DNA of 64,000 nt from Methylotenera sp. (GCA_020622105.1 JAHRYP010000004.1:62001-126000), one strand, 5' to 3'; counted from the first letter of the stretch, positions 20,101 to 30,068 are shown. The notes: generated from the sequence alone by a model not told the origin. Translations and numbers: made by a program.

Positions 20101-21039
20101 TTTCTTGATGGAATAGGCGTTAATCTCGTCTATTGTTTTTTGAATCTGAGATTGTAATTTTTGATCTCCACCAGCTAATTGTAGCGCTTTCTCTGCTGAT
20201 AGTTTGGCAGCTTTCACGTCACCTTGTGCGAGTTGTACGTTCGCAAGATTATTATGCGCTACTGCCGAGTCAGGATGTGCTGATGTAGCTTCTCGGAATG
20301 CCGCTGCAGCGCTTGTTAAATCCCCGGTCACATAAGCACTATTGCCGAGCCCGGTTAACAATACGAGATTACCTGGCCAACGCTTTGCTGCGGCTGCGTA
20401 AGCTACTGACGCTTTAGCAGCCCCAGCATTTTTTTCATAAGTGATGAGTGCGCTAATGACCGCCTCTACTCCACCACTTGCAGGTAAGTCCCCTGGTTTT
20501 AATGCAACAAATGCCCAATATTTACTGCGTGCCCATGTGCGCTGAAACGCGCTCAAGCTCATTTCAAAACGTTCAAATGTACCAGAACGCAGCCAGATAA
20601 GCTCTTTGTCCAAATCATAGCCAACAACAACAGCATAATGCCAGGATGGAGCCCAAGATAAGCCTAGATTCTGCATTACAAGAACAACGTTTCCGGCCGC
20701 GATTTCTTTCAATACTGCACCGAGTTCAGGTTCAATCTTAACAGCCAGCGCACCGTGTCTGCGCGCTGCGGCTAACATCTCGATTTGCAGGCTACCTTTA
20801 CGGCTGGGAATATAAACTTCAGGAACAAGTTGATCCGGACTAACTTTAACGTCAATAGCATTTAATGCCGTTGCCAGTGCTGCCGGGCCGCAATGATATA
20901 ACTCTTGCGGGAAAAATGGAGTTTCCGTCAGCTCATGTTGCCTAGGAAACTGCGGGTTTTGTGTAACCTCACGAACCCCAGTTGCTACGCATGCGCTGAG
21001 TAAAAAAGCAAAAGCCAGTATGAAACTTTTAAGTATCAT
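20098..21039 (-). CDS. PA2778-family cysteine peptidase lipoprotein with TPR repeats
   Basis: A 313-residue lipoprotein (lipobox LLSAC). The first domain is a C39-like papain-fold peptidase. Its Cys is in YHCGPAALATALN near residue 50 and its His is in SWHYAVVVGYD; the fold is otherwise as in bacteriocin-leader peptidases. The second half holds two to three TPR repeats (NLVLLTGLGNSAYVTGDL, SAVAHNNLANVQLAQGD). The ATG at 21039 places the lipobox correctly. The upstream partner is the PA2779-family membrane protein, as in Pseudomonas. The pair is probably envelope-associated; its substrate is unknown. Confidence 0.85.
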   Translation of the reverse strand: MILKSFILAFAFLLSACVATGVREVTQNPQFPRQHELTETPFFPQELYHCGPAALATALNAIDVKVSPDQLVPEVYIPSRKGSLQIEMLAAARRHGALAVKIEPELGAVLKEIAAGNVVLVMQNLGLSWAPSWHYAVVVGYDLDKELIWLRSGTFERFEMSLSAFQRTWARSKYWAFVALKPGDLPASGGVEAVISALITYEKNAGAAKASVAYAAAAKRWPGNLVLLTGLGNSAYVTGDLTSAAAAFREATSAHPDSAVAHNNLANVQLAQGDVKAAKLSAEKALQLAGGDQKLQSQIQKTIDEINAYSIKK

Positions 21040-21085
21040 ACTGGCTGATTTTGTGTACAACGCTGTCAATTACAATGATTTGAAA

Positions 21086-21481
21086 TTAACGCACAGACCT
21101 TGTGAAAGGGAAAATCTTAGTGAAGCCAAGGATGTCAGTCAGCAACAGTACCAGGAAAATCAGTACAATCGCACCGATGATACCACCAGCCGGAGCTGTA
21201 TCTAACTGTGAGGCAACTACGCTTGCTTCTTCATCAGTCAAGGCAGCCACGCGATCTTGTGCCTGCGCTGGATCAATACCACGTGCAACTAAAGCCGCTT
21301 GCACATCTTCACGTGACAATGCAGCAACAATAAGCGTACGGTCTTGATTACCTTGGCTAGTGATAGAACTCTCAGCAACTTGCTCGGTGCTGATCATCGC
21401 TGCCTGTACAGTCTGGATTGAACTTGTAAATAAAATAGATGCTGCTAAAAATGCACTGAATAAACGTTTAACAAAATTCAT
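21086..21481 (-). CDS. PA2779-family protein
   Basis: A 131-residue protein with a Sec signal peptide (ending TVQAA), a central acidic helical part with LSREDVQAALVARGIDPAQAQDRVAAL-like content, and one C-terminal hydrophobic segment (GGIIGAIVLIFLVLLLTDIL). It ends in a basic tail FTRSVR. The PxxAxxRVAALTDEE arrangement matches the PA2779 family, which is found next to PA2778-type cysteine peptidases. It lies 46 bp upstream of that peptidase here. It may be the substrate or membrane partner of the peptidase; this is inferred from the conserved pairing only. Confidence 0.8.
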   Translation of the reverse strand: MNFVKRLFSAFLAASILFTSSIQTVQAAMISTEQVAESSITSQGNQDRTLIVAALSREDVQAALVARGIDPAQAQDRVAALTDEEASVVASQLDTAPAGGIIGAIVLIFLVLLLTDILGFTKIFPFTRSVR

Positions 21482-21569
21482 ATTTAATACTCCTTAATTA
21501 ATTAAAACTTCTCAAATATCCACAAGAATTTAATTACAAACCCGCCTCAGAGCCACTTGCTAAAAGGAA

Positions 21570-21588
21570 GGTGTTTTTAGAAAACACC
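21570..21588 (-). terminator. Short hairpin downstream of sixA
   Basis: GGTGTTTT at 21570-21577 pairs with AAAACACC at 21581-21588. On the minus strand it is followed by TTCCTTTTAG. It lies about 110 bp after the sixA stop and upstream of the PA2779 gene. Confidence 0.4.
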
Positions 21589-21700
21589 ATTTGTTAAAAT
21601 AATCTAATGCATACTACTGAGACCAAGATATCATACATAAAACGTTGTGCATACATTTAAATAAATATTGTTAGCGACTCAAAATTTAATGAATGAAGAC

Positions 21701-22174
21701 TCATTTACCGGGTTGCTGCACACCATAAATATAATAGCTTTTTGCGTCGCCGTCTGTGCGCTGCCGCACCCACCACACTGAACATTTTTTCACTACGCAG
21801 GCACTTTCATGCATGCCCAATAACTTCACAATTAGCAATCCAAGATTCGGCTGATGACCAACCAGCAACAGCGCTTTCGCACTGTAATAGCTAGGCAATG
21901 CAAAAGCGATACGCTCTACATTGCTTTCCACACTTAAGAAATCTTCAGTTTTAATTTTATATTTATTCAACGCAGACAAAGCAGCTGCCGTTTCCTGGCA
22001 ACGCTTGGCAGGACTGCACAATACAACCGTATCAGCAGGCAAATTATCATCAAGCCACTTTGCCATTTTTGCTGCATCTTTACGGCCACGCGCGGTTAGC
22101 GCGCGATCAGTATCTTTACCGCTAGCGCTGATGTCTTCAGCTTCAGCATGTCTCCATATTATTAAATCTGTCAT
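21701..22174 (-). CDS. sixA: Phosphohistidine phosphatase SixA
   Basis: A 157-residue histidine phosphatase with the RHG-type motif IIWRHAEAED at residues 5-14 and the second catalytic His in LLVGHQPNLG. SixA enzymes remove phosphate from phosphohistidine, for instance on HPt domains or on Npr of the nitrogen PTS. It lies 15 bp downstream of ppk1 on the same strand, so the two are probably co-transcribed. That pairing is common in proteobacteria. Confidence 0.9.
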   Translation of the reverse strand: MTDLIIWRHAEAEDISASGKDTDRALTARGRKDAAKMAKWLDDNLPADTVVLCSPAKRCQETAAALSALNKYKIKTEDFLSVESNVERIAFALPSYYSAKALLLVGHQPNLGLLIVKLLGMHESACVVKKCSVWWVRQRTDGDAKSYYIYGVQQPGK

Positions 22175-22189
22175 AAATTTACGATGCTT

Positions 22190-24253
22190 TTAATCTGCAT
22201 ATTTCTCTATTAAATACTGCTGCGCACTGAATACCGGCAATTTACTTGTAGCAGCCATGTTTGTAGCCAGCTTGTATGTACCATCCGCCTGTAATAACCA
22301 GGCATCATGGTTATCATCCAGATAGACCTGACAACATTCCTGCAGAATTCTGGCGCGATTTTTTGCATCGGTAATCGGCCATGCGATTTCTACGCGCCGC
22401 ATCATATTGCGGTTCATCCAATCGGCACTGGATAGCCACATACATTCTATGTTATCAATTTTAAAATAAAATACGCGAGAATGCTCCAGTAAACGACCAA
22501 TGATTGAACGCACGCGGATACGTCCATCCAGCCCCTTGGCGTCTACCGGCAATATACATGCGCCTCGCAGTATCAGGTCAATCTCTACACCGGCACGTCC
22601 CGCCCTGACCAATGCTTTGACTAACATTTCATCAGTTAAGGCATTCATTTTCAAGATGATACGCGCAGACTTACCAGCTTTAGCTGACAACTCAGCTGCC
22701 CTGATTTTTGCGAGCATCTGTTTATGCAAATTGAACGGCGCAACCAGCAGCTTCTGCATGCGCGGCAGTTTTACCTGGCTGGCAATGTGCCTGAACAAAT
22801 GTTCCATATCACGTGTAATCTGCGGGTCCGCGGTAAGCATGCTTACATCCGTATAAAGTCGCGCCGTTCTCGGGTTGTAATTGCCTGTAGAAACATGGCC
22901 GTAATACTTAAGCCCGGTGCCTTCACGTCGCATCACTAGCAGCATTTTTGCATGCGTTTTAAGCCCGACAATACCGTACACAACCTGCGCACCGACTGAC
23001 TCCAAATCCTCCGCCCAGTTGATGTTAGCTTCCTCGTCAAACCGCGCTTTGAGTTCAACTACCGCCATGACTTCTTTACCCCGCCGAACTGCCTCCTGCA
23101 GCAATTTCAGCATGCGCGGATCGGAGCCGGTGCGGTATATCGTCTGCTGGATAGACAGCACATCAGGGTCATTCACTGCCTCGCGCAGAAAATCGATTAC
23201 CGACTCGAAGCTTTCATACGGCTGATGAATCAGAATGTCTTGCTGCTTGAGCTGTGTGAAGAAAGATTGATTAGGTAGCAGTTGCTGGCTGATTTTCGGT
23301 TCAAACGGCTTAAAATTAAGATGACTGCCCTCGGCCAAGTTTGCCCACATCATTAGCCGCGCGAGATTGACGGGGCCATGCACGCGATACAATGACTCTT
23401 TAGGCAGATCAAACTGTTTTAATAAAAATTTGGCCAGCTTTTCATCACAGCTGTTTGAAACTTCGAGTCGCACCGCATCGCCAAAATTTCTCTGCACCAA
23501 GCCCTGACGCAAGGCTGTGCGCAAATTCTTCACATCTTCTTCATCTACCGCCAGATCTGAATGTCGGGTAACGCGAAATTGAGAAAAGCTGAGCATTTCA
23601 CGTCCGGTAAACAAAGTAGCAAGATGTGCACGAATCATGCTGGATAGCGAAACAAATACCTGCTGCTTGCCACTTAGATTTTTGGGCAATTTGACCAATC
23701 GTGGCAACGCTCTGGGCACCCGTACAATCGCAATGTTATTTTGTCTGCCAAAGGCATCAGTGCCGCCCAGTGACACAATAAAATTGAGCGATTTATTCGC
23801 TACCTGCGGAAAGGGGTGAGAAGGATCAAGCGCAACCGGCACCAGTAAAGGTCGTACATTCGTCTCAAAATAGCGTGACACCCAGCGCCTTTGCTCCGGC
23901 GTGCGGTCACCATGCGATACCAGTCGTATACCCTGTGCCTCAAGTGCTGGCACCAGTTCATTATTGAAAATTTCGTATTGTTTATCGACCAGCGCGTGCG
24001 CAACGCTTGAGATTGCCTGATAGCTCTCGACATTCACATCACTTTGCTGCTCACCCTCACGCATGGCATCCACATGTGGCGCTGCGCGTACCTCAAAGAA
24101 TTCGTCAAGGTTTGATGAAACAATCGAGAGAAAACGCAAGCGCTCCAGCAGCGGATATTCAGCATTCTGTGCCAGACTCATCACGCGTTCGTTAAACGCA
24201 AGAATGCTGATATCACGATTTAGAAGTTTTATTGGTGAGTTTATGATGCGCAT
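22190..24253 (-). CDS. ppk1: Polyphosphate kinase 1
   Basis: A 687-residue PPK1, which builds polyphosphate from ATP at the inner membrane. The N-terminal domain has LLNRDISILAFNERV and FFEVRAAPHVDAM. The two PLD-like C-terminal domains carry the autophosphorylated His region (GLKTHAKMLLVMRREG) and GHVSTGNYNPRTARLYTD. The distal part has SSADWMNRNMMRRVEIAWP. Length and motifs are normal. With sixA downstream and ppx 3 kb away on the other strand, the region is a polyphosphate locus. Confidence 0.96.
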   Translation of the reverse strand: MRIINSPIKLLNRDISILAFNERVMSLAQNAEYPLLERLRFLSIVSSNLDEFFEVRAAPHVDAMREGEQQSDVNVESYQAISSVAHALVDKQYEIFNNELVPALEAQGIRLVSHGDRTPEQRRWVSRYFETNVRPLLVPVALDPSHPFPQVANKSLNFIVSLGGTDAFGRQNNIAIVRVPRALPRLVKLPKNLSGKQQVFVSLSSMIRAHLATLFTGREMLSFSQFRVTRHSDLAVDEEDVKNLRTALRQGLVQRNFGDAVRLEVSNSCDEKLAKFLLKQFDLPKESLYRVHGPVNLARLMMWANLAEGSHLNFKPFEPKISQQLLPNQSFFTQLKQQDILIHQPYESFESVIDFLREAVNDPDVLSIQQTIYRTGSDPRMLKLLQEAVRRGKEVMAVVELKARFDEEANINWAEDLESVGAQVVYGIVGLKTHAKMLLVMRREGTGLKYYGHVSTGNYNPRTARLYTDVSMLTADPQITRDMEHLFRHIASQVKLPRMQKLLVAPFNLHKQMLAKIRAAELSAKAGKSARIILKMNALTDEMLVKALVRAGRAGVEIDLILRGACILPVDAKGLDGRIRVRSIIGRLLEHSRVFYFKIDNIECMWLSSADWMNRNMMRRVEIAWPITDAKNRARILQECCQVYLDDNHDAWLLQADGTYKLATNMAATSKLPVFSAQQYLIEKYAD

Positions 24254-24457
24254 GTTATTAACAATAATATAGTTTCAAACATACTATGCGTGAATTATGA
24301 CAATTTAATGAAGTTATGATGAATATGAAATATAGCGTAACACATACAGCAATCAGATTACAGCTTGGTTGTTCATCAGATTCATAACTCGGCACTTCAC
24401 TTGATGTATTCTGCAACTACACTGTGAAGTTGTAATCGTTCATAATATAAATCAGAT

Positions 24458-25279
24458 CTATAAAGCCAGCATCTTCGATAAAAGTGCAGCAGCGGCAGCG
24501 AATCCAAATGGTGCCGTCACACAGACACTGGAGCCATAACCGGCACAATTCAGCCCGGTTACGGCAGCTTCGGCATCAGTCTCGCAGGTGCGGTTCGGCT
24601 GAATGACATTTTCATCAGAATAAATAGCGGTGATACCAAACAAGGAGGATTTGCGTTTGGACGTTTTGTTTTTTGAATCATCGCCTTTAGGAAAACCATA
24701 ATCTCGGCGCAAGCCGTTTCTGACTTTTGCCAGCAGGCGGTCTCCGGTTACAAGGGATAAATCAGCCTGCCTGATTCTGGTTGGGTCAAGGCGCCCACCG
24801 GCACCGCCAGTGGTCACCATCGGAATATTATTTGATTTACAGAAAGCCACGATTGCCATTTTGGCCTTGGCATCATCAATGCAATCCACAATGCCATCGT
24901 AATTGCGGCTCAACAACTCAGCGGCGTTTTCCAGCGTCACGAAGTCTTCGATCTCATGCACAGTTGCCAGCGGGTTAATACTGTGGATACGTTCACGCAT
25001 TGCGGTGACTTTTGCTTTACCAAAAGCGCCATCCACTGCATGAAGCTGACGATTTACATTGGACTCGGCAATATTATCCAGATCGATCAGCGTAATCGTG
25101 CCGACTGCATTGCGCGCCAAAGCTTCTGCCGCCCAGCTGCCAACGCCGCCGATTCCAATCACGCAGATATGTGACGATTGCAGTTTTTTCAACCCATCTG
25201 CACCATAAAGCCGTGATACGCCGCCAAAGCGCCGTGCAAAGTCTAGTTCATCCGGGATACTGGAGTTAATTGCAGTCAT
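24458..25279 (-). CDS. tcdA: tRNA threonylcarbamoyladenosine dehydratase
   Basis: A 273-residue ThiF/E1-like enzyme (TcdA/CsdL) that cyclises t6A37 of tRNA to ct6A using ATP. The adenylation motif VIGIGGVGSWAAEALARNAVG starts near residue 36 and is followed by TLIDLDNIAESNVNRQLHA, both diagnostic. D/C-rich middle IVDCIDDAKAK and the C-terminal NCAGYGSSVCVTAPFG are also typical. Its start overlaps the acpS stop by 4 bp (ATGA), so it is the last gene of the rpoE-acpS block by translational coupling. Confidence 0.92.
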   Translation of the reverse strand: MTAINSSIPDELDFARRFGGVSRLYGADGLKKLQSSHICVIGIGGVGSWAAEALARNAVGTITLIDLDNIAESNVNRQLHAVDGAFGKAKVTAMRERIHSINPLATVHEIEDFVTLENAAELLSRNYDGIVDCIDDAKAKMAIVAFCKSNNIPMVTTGGAGGRLDPTRIRQADLSLVTGDRLLAKVRNGLRRDYGFPKGDDSKNKTSKRKSSLFGITAIYSDENVIQPNRTCETDAEAAVTGLNCAGYGSSVCVTAPFGFAAAAALLSKMLAL

Positions 25280-25653
25280 GTTTCCAACACCACGAATGCT
25301 GCGGCCAGATTTTTTTCATCGCTGATACTGATATGCGTGTGGGTGATATTTTTGCTTTGCAGCAAGGCTTGTAACTCTGGTGCCAGAATCAGCACCGGTT
25401 TGCCTAGCGCATCATGTGAAACCGCTATATTCTGCAAAGTTGCCGGTGCACGCAAACCGGTACCCAGCGCTTTGGAAAAAGCCTCTTTTGCTGCAAAGCG
25501 TTTAGCCAGAAAACGTGGTTTGATAGCAGATGCCAAATAGCTGGCAAATTCACTTTCAGCCAGAATGCGCTGCGCAAATGCATCGCCGAACTCCTCAAGT
25601 GAGGCCTTGATACGCGCAACTTCAACGATGTCTGTGCCTATACCGAATATCAT
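25276..25653 (-). CDS. acpS: Holo-[acyl-carrier-protein] synthase
   Basis: A 125-residue AcpS that transfers phosphopantetheine from CoA to acyl carrier protein. The Mg-binding Asp is in GIGTDIVEVARI near residue 8 and the second metal motif is KRFAAKEAFSKALGTG. The C-terminal HTHISISDEKNLAAAFVV is typical. It follows pdxJ by 19 bp, the standard proteobacterial pdxJ-acpS arrangement, and overlaps tcdA. Confidence 0.95.
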   Translation of the reverse strand: MIFGIGTDIVEVARIKASLEEFGDAFAQRILAESEFASYLASAIKPRFLAKRFAAKEAFSKALGTGLRAPATLQNIAVSHDALGKPVLILAPELQALLQSKNITHTHISISDEKNLAAAFVVLET

Positions 25654-25672
25654 ATGTAGTGCTTGCCGCGAC

Positions 25673-26401
25673 TTATTGTGGTGCGAACTCTTTAATTAAT
25701 GCCTTCATTTCACGCACTGCATTGTCCCAGCCTACAAACAGCGCGTGCGCCACAATCGCATGGCCGATGTTCAACTCTTCCAACCCTTTGATCGCAGCGA
25801 CTTCATGTACATTGTGATAATGCAGACCATGCCCCGCATTCACTACCAACCCTAAATCCAGTGCATGCATGACCGCGGTTTTGATACGTGCTAATTCTGC
25901 TGCTTTCTCTGTTTCATGCTCGGCATCAGCAAAGGTGCCGGTATGCAACTCAATCACGGGTGCACCGGTTTTTTTTGCTGCATCAATCTGTGCAATATCC
26001 GGGCCGATGAACAGTGATACGCGAATGCCAGCATCACCAAGCCTCTTTACCGCTTTTTGTACATTGTTGAAATTACCGGCTACATCAAGACCGCCCTCTG
26101 TCGTGCGCTCTTCACGGCGTTCCGGCACCAGGCATACATCCTGTGGCGCGACCTGCAAGGCAATATCGATCATTTCATCTGTAACTGCGCATTCAAGATT
26201 CATCTTGGTCTGCAATAAAGGTCGCAATGCAAATATGTCGGCATCCTGCATATGGCGGCGATCCTCACGCAGGTGCAGGGTGATACTGTCCGCACCGGAC
26301 TGCTCCGCGCGTAAAGCGGCCTGCACTACGCTTGGGTATTTTGTGCCACGTGCCTGACGGATAGTCGCAACGTGGTCGATGTTTACACCTAATTTAATCA
26401 T
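25673..26401 (-). CDS. pdxJ: Pyridoxine 5'-phosphate synthase
   Basis: A 242-residue TIM-barrel enzyme. It condenses 1-deoxyxylulose 5-phosphate with 3-amino-2-oxopropyl phosphate to make pyridoxine 5-phosphate. [17 protein letters not shown] at the N-terminus is the family signature. Catalytic residues are in [19 protein letters not shown] and the phosphate loop [12 protein letters not shown]. Its ATG directly follows the recO stop (1-bp junction), so the two are coupled. Confidence 0.96.
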   Translation of the reverse strand: MIKLGVNIDHVATIRQARGTKYPSVVQAALRAEQSGADSITLHLREDRRHMQDADIFALRPLLQTKMNLECAVTDEMIDIALQVAPQDVCLVPERREERTTEGGLDVAGNFNNVQKAVKRLGDAGIRVSLFIGPDIAQIDAAKKTGAPVIELHTGTFADAEHETEKAAELARIKTAVMHALDLGLVVNAGHGLHYHNVHEVAAIKGLEELNIGHAIVAHALFVGWDNAVREMKALIKEFAPQ

Positions 26402-27136
26402 TTAAAAATCCTGTAAATCAATCAATAACTGCCTGGTATGCAACGGCTTATCCCCCAGATAATGCGCCAACAGGTAACGCATTAACTGCTTGCTCTGCTG
26501 CTTGGTCTGTAGATGGCTGTAGTCATCATTCGCCATATCAATCAAAGTCTTGCCTGATAATTGTACGCCGTTATCATAGCGCCCCAGCGATCCCTGTAAC
26601 TTGAATGCGCCGTGTTCGGCTTCATACCGATAGCTTTGTAATTCTGATATCAGCTCTGCGTTTACATCCATCTCCAGCGGAATAGCATACCCCAGCTCCT
26701 GCAGAAATTTCAGCTCAAACCTGCGCAAGGTCGTGCCTAGATCTTGTCCGCTCGCTAATATTTTTAAGGTCTCAGCATAATATTCAAACAGCGCCTCATG
26801 CGGGTCTTCACGCGGCAATAGTCTTAACAGCAGTTCATTCAAATAGAAGCCGCACATGAGCGCCTCGCCCTGCAACAGTAGCAGGCTGCCATTCCAATCC
26901 AGGCCATGCAATGTTTTCAGCTCCTGCTTACCGGACCAAGTCGCCGACATAGGCTGAAACGCCTGTAGCAAACCACGCATCGCTGAGCGTGGCCGTCTTG
27001 CACCTTTTGCTGTAGTCGCTACGCGACCGAAGTCGCGCGCGAACAACTCTACCACGAGGCTGGTTTCCTTAAACGGATAGGTATGCAGCACGTATACTGG
27101 CTGATTGTCCTGACGGTGCGTGGTGACTGAAGCCAT
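26402..27136 (-). CDS. recO: DNA repair protein RecO
   Basis: A 244-residue RecO, which anneals ssDNA and loads RecA with RecR in gap repair. The N-terminal OB fold has VYVLHTYPFKETSLVVELF and VATTAKGARRPRSAMRGLL. The helical C-terminal part has FYLNELLLRLLPREDPHEALF and ELGYAIPLE. The zinc Cys cluster of some RecO proteins is not evident, as is usual in betaproteobacteria. It lies between era and pdxJ. Confidence 0.93.
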   Translation of the reverse strand: MASVTTHRQDNQPVYVLHTYPFKETSLVVELFARDFGRVATTAKGARRPRSAMRGLLQAFQPMSATWSGKQELKTLHGLDWNGSLLLLQGEALMCGFYLNELLLRLLPREDPHEALFEYYAETLKILASGQDLGTTLRRFELKFLQELGYAIPLEMDVNAELISELQSYRYEAEHGAFKLQGSLGRYDNGVQLSGKTLIDMANDDYSHLQTKQQSKQLMRYLLAHYLGDKPLHTRQLLIDLQDF

Positions 27137-27190
27137 GGATTTGACGTTTATCCATCAATGATGATGGCGGTTATTCACACCTGATATTGA

Positions 27191-28108
27191 TTAATAACCG
27201 AGTGACTTTAAAGCACGCTCGTCATCTGCCCAGCCGCCTTTTACTTTCACCCACACTTCAAGGTACACTTTTCCGCCGAACAGTTTTTCCATGTCCAGAC
27301 GTGCTTCAGTGGATATCTGCTTGAGCTTTTCACCGCCCTTGCCGATCAGCATCGGTTTCTGGCTTTCCTTATCGACAATCACTGCGCAAAAAATACGGCG
27401 CAATTTACCGATCTGTTCAAACTTTTCAATTTCAACGGCGACTGAATATGGAATCTCATCACCTGAGAACCTGAATACTTTTTCACGTACTAGTTCTGCC
27501 GCAAGAAAACGCTCATTTTTGTCAGTCAATTCATCTTCAGAATAAATCGCAGGCTGTTCTGGCAAATACTTACGAATCGTCTTCAATAGCTCTTCAATAT
27601 TGAGGGTTTTCTTGGCACTAACCGGCACGATATCTGCAAACGGGAATTCAAGGTCAAAGTCCTGGATCAGAGGTAATAAATTACCTTTATCGCCCATCAG
27701 ATCGAGCTTGTTCACCACGAGAATAGTCGGTGTTTTTTCTGACAGCAATTTCAGCACCATACGGTCAGCATCGCCCAACTTCATCGGCTCAATCACGAAC
27801 AGCACTACATCGACTTCTGTCAGCACCTGCGTTACGGTTTTGTTCAACCCTTTATTTAGCGCATTAAGATGCTTTTGTTGGAAGCCTGGCGTATCTACAA
27901 ACAAGTACTGTGTATTTTCAGTAGTATGAATACCAAGCAGACGATGACGGGTAGTCTGCGCTTTACGCGAAGTGATCGCCAATTTAGTGCCCAGAATGTG
28001 GTTTAACAGGGTTGATTTACCCACGTTAGGACGGCCGACAATCGCCACCGTTCCGCATTTAAAGACTGATAGTTCAGCAATATCTGCTTCGGATTCGTGA
28101 TCTGTCAT
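27191..28108 (-). CDS. era: GTPase Era
   Basis: A 305-residue GTPase for 30S maturation that binds the 3' end of 16S rRNA. The G domain has G1 GRPNVGKST, G3 DTPGFQ, G4 NKLDL and G5 VSAK. The C-terminal KH domain has LIGKGGEKLKQIS. Its start overlaps the rnc stop by 4 bp, which couples the two genes as in most proteobacteria. Confidence 0.97.
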   Translation of the reverse strand: MTDHESEADIAELSVFKCGTVAIVGRPNVGKSTLLNHILGTKLAITSRKAQTTRHRLLGIHTTENTQYLFVDTPGFQQKHLNALNKGLNKTVTQVLTEVDVVLFVIEPMKLGDADRMVLKLLSEKTPTILVVNKLDLMGDKGNLLPLIQDFDLEFPFADIVPVSAKKTLNIEELLKTIRKYLPEQPAIYSEDELTDKNERFLAAELVREKVFRFSGDEIPYSVAVEIEKFEQIGKLRRIFCAVIVDKESQKPMLIGKGGEKLKQISTEARLDMEKLFGGKVYLEVWVKVKGGWADDERALKSLGY

Positions 28109-28797
28109 TTTTTAGTTTTTCCAATGTGTATTTTTTTAAACTCAAGCAAAGCAAGCTGTGCCGCCTGCTGCTCCGCGATGCGACGGCTGCTGCCTTCGCC
28201 TACGGTACGTATATCGTGTTTCTCTATAAAGCACTCGACCACAAATTTCTGTGCATGCGCTTCGCCGCTGGTAAGGGTAACGGTATATTCCGGTACAGCA
28301 ATTTTTCTACTTTGCAGTAATTCCTGCAATAATGATTTTGGGTCTTTATCGATCACTTTAGGATCAATCGTGTCCAGCTTGCTGGCATAAAGACCTAGCA
28401 CGAATGCCTCTGCTGCAGCAAACCCGCTATCGAGATAAACCGCACCGATAATGGCTTCCAGCGCATCCGCCAATATAGAAGGCCTGCGCCAGCCGGCACT
28501 TTTCAGCTCACCTTCGCCGAGTTTGAGTGCATCGCCCAGATTGAGTGATATAGCCAACTCACTCAATGTCGCCTCTTTCACCAGTTGCGCACGCAGACGG
28601 CTTAAATCGCCTTCTGCCAGCTTGGGAAAGCGCTGATAAAGCTGATTAGCGATAATAAAATTTAATGCACCATCACCCAGAAACTCCAGGCGCTCATTAT
28701 TGTGTGCACCAAAACTACGGTGCGTCAGCGCCTGCGTTAATAAATTAACGTTATTAAAACTATGTGACAGGCGCCTGGCCAGATCCTGCTGAATCAT
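28105..28797 (-). CDS. rnc: Ribonuclease III
   Basis: A 230-residue RNase III. The catalytic domain carries the signature NERLEFLGDGALNFI with its metal-binding acidic residues near residue 40, and a second acidic site in ADALEAIIGAVYLD. The C-terminal dsRNA-binding domain starts at DPKSLLQELLQ and ends RRIAEQQAAQLALLEF. It processes rRNA and mRNA in the cytosol. It follows the DUF4845 gene and overlaps era. Confidence 0.97.
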   Translation of the reverse strand: MIQQDLARRLSHSFNNVNLLTQALTHRSFGAHNNERLEFLGDGALNFIIANQLYQRFPKLAEGDLSRLRAQLVKEATLSELAISLNLGDALKLGEGELKSAGWRRPSILADALEAIIGAVYLDSGFAAAEAFVLGLYASKLDTIDPKVIDKDPKSLLQELLQSRKIAVPEYTVTLTSGEAHAQKFVVECFIEKHDIRTVGEGSSRRIAEQQAAQLALLEFKKIHIGKTKK

Positions 28798-28821
28798 TAT
28801 TTATTTTTTTAAATTCAAAAC

Positions 28822-29211
28822 CTATTTAGGATTATCAGCCGTAGAAAAATCAATTAACACACTTAGATTTCCAGCAATCGGCCTAATCACCTGATACTCT
28901 ACGTTTACAGCTGTACCAGTACTGGTTTTTTCAATGGTCAAATCGGAGCCTTTTACTACTGAAATGTAGGCAATATTGGCGCGCTTATCAAAAGATTTCA
29001 TAATTTCATTCTTGCTCATCGTATCCAAAGGCTCCTGCTTCATAGCAGTCAGTACTTTTTTAACCGACAAGAACTCCATGTAAGCCGGCACAACTTTCAT
29101 ACCAATCAGTGCAATAACTATTAGTAAAGCGGATACTACGACCAAGCCTGTCAACGTAAAGCCGTTTTGTGTTTTATGGTCAACGCGATAATTCTTTAAG
29201 TTATTTGTCAT
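28822..29211 (-). CDS. DUF4845 single-pass membrane protein
   Basis: A 129-residue protein with one N-terminal membrane segment (GFTLTGLVVVSALLIVIALIG), preceded by a basic pilin-like start (KNYRVDHKTQNGFTL). The remainder is the DUF4845 domain with PAYMEFLSVKKVLTAM. The gene is always found between lepB and rnc in betaproteobacteria and its role is not known. The GFTL stretch resembles a type IV prepilin cleavage site but the family is not a known pilin. Confidence 0.85.
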   Translation of the reverse strand: MTNNLKNYRVDHKTQNGFTLTGLVVVSALLIVIALIGMKVVPAYMEFLSVKKVLTAMKQEPLDTMSKNEIMKSFDKRANIAYISVVKGSDLTIEKTSTGTAVNVEYQVIRPIAGNLSVLIDFSTADNPK

Positions 29212-29258
29212 ATATGTCCCCTGATTGATTGAGATTACGATGCTAGTCTATATTAATG

Positions 29259-30038
29259 TTAATTAATCGAATTGCCTATTCTAGAACCCTGATCAAAATT
29301 CATCCAGATAAAAAATGCCTTACCCACCAGATTTCTTTCTGGCACAAATCCCCAGACACGGCTATCTGAACTATTGTCGCGATTATCACCCATCGCCAGA
29401 TAATGACCTGGCGGAACAGTAATCTCATCATTATTCAAAAACTTTCCACCCAAGCTATCTTCTTCGTAAGTCCCCATGACATCATGAATCAGGATGTCAT
29501 GCTGCACAGCACCTAACTGTTCACGATATTGCTTTGCTGTAATGACATTGAGCCCTGCCATCACGTACTCGTAATCACCGACCAGTTCCTGCGCGACTGG
29601 CTCACCGTTAATTGTCAGTTTCTTATCCTGATACTTGATTCTATCGCCCGGCAGCCCAATGACGCGCTTAATATAATCGATTGATGGTGCTGGCGGATAA
29701 TGAAAAACAACTACATCACCACGTTTAGGCTGATTAACTTCAATAAAAGTGTTGTTCAAGATCGGCACGCGTAGACCGTAAGTGAATTTATTTACCAGAA
29801 TAAAATCGCCGGCTAATAGGGTAGGCATCATTGAACCTGATGGAATTTTAAACGGCTCAACAATGAACGAGCGCACGAAAAACACGACCAAAATCACCGG
29901 GAAAAAGCTTTTGGCATACTCTACCAAAATAGGCTCATCTACCCCTGCCGGACGTTTTTTTCTTAACACTAAAATATCTAACAGCCATATGAAGCCTGTT
30001 ACCAGCAATATGACAATCATGAACAATGCAAACATCAT
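29259..30038 (-). CDS. lepB: Signal peptidase I
   Basis: A 259-residue leader peptidase of the inner membrane. It has one or two N-terminal membrane segments, then the catalytic Ser in PSGSMMPTLLAGD, box C/D with KRVIGLPGDRIKY (catalytic Lys), and box E GDNRDNSSDSRVWG. It removes signal peptides from exported proteins. It follows lepA by 30 bp, as in E. coli. Confidence 0.96.
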   Translation of the reverse strand: MMFALFMIVILLVTGFIWLLDILVLRKKRPAGVDEPILVEYAKSFFPVILVVFFVRSFIVEPFKIPSGSMMPTLLAGDFILVNKFTYGLRVPILNNTFIEVNQPKRGDVVVFHYPPAPSIDYIKRVIGLPGDRIKYQDKKLTINGEPVAQELVGDYEYVMAGLNVITAKQYREQLGAVQHDILIHDVMGTYEEDSLGGKFLNNDEITVPPGHYLAMGDNRDNSSDSRVWGFVPERNLVGKAFFIWMNFDQGSRIGNSIN

Positions 30039-30068
30039 GGCGCTTTACCCTAACTTTATCCTGTAAGA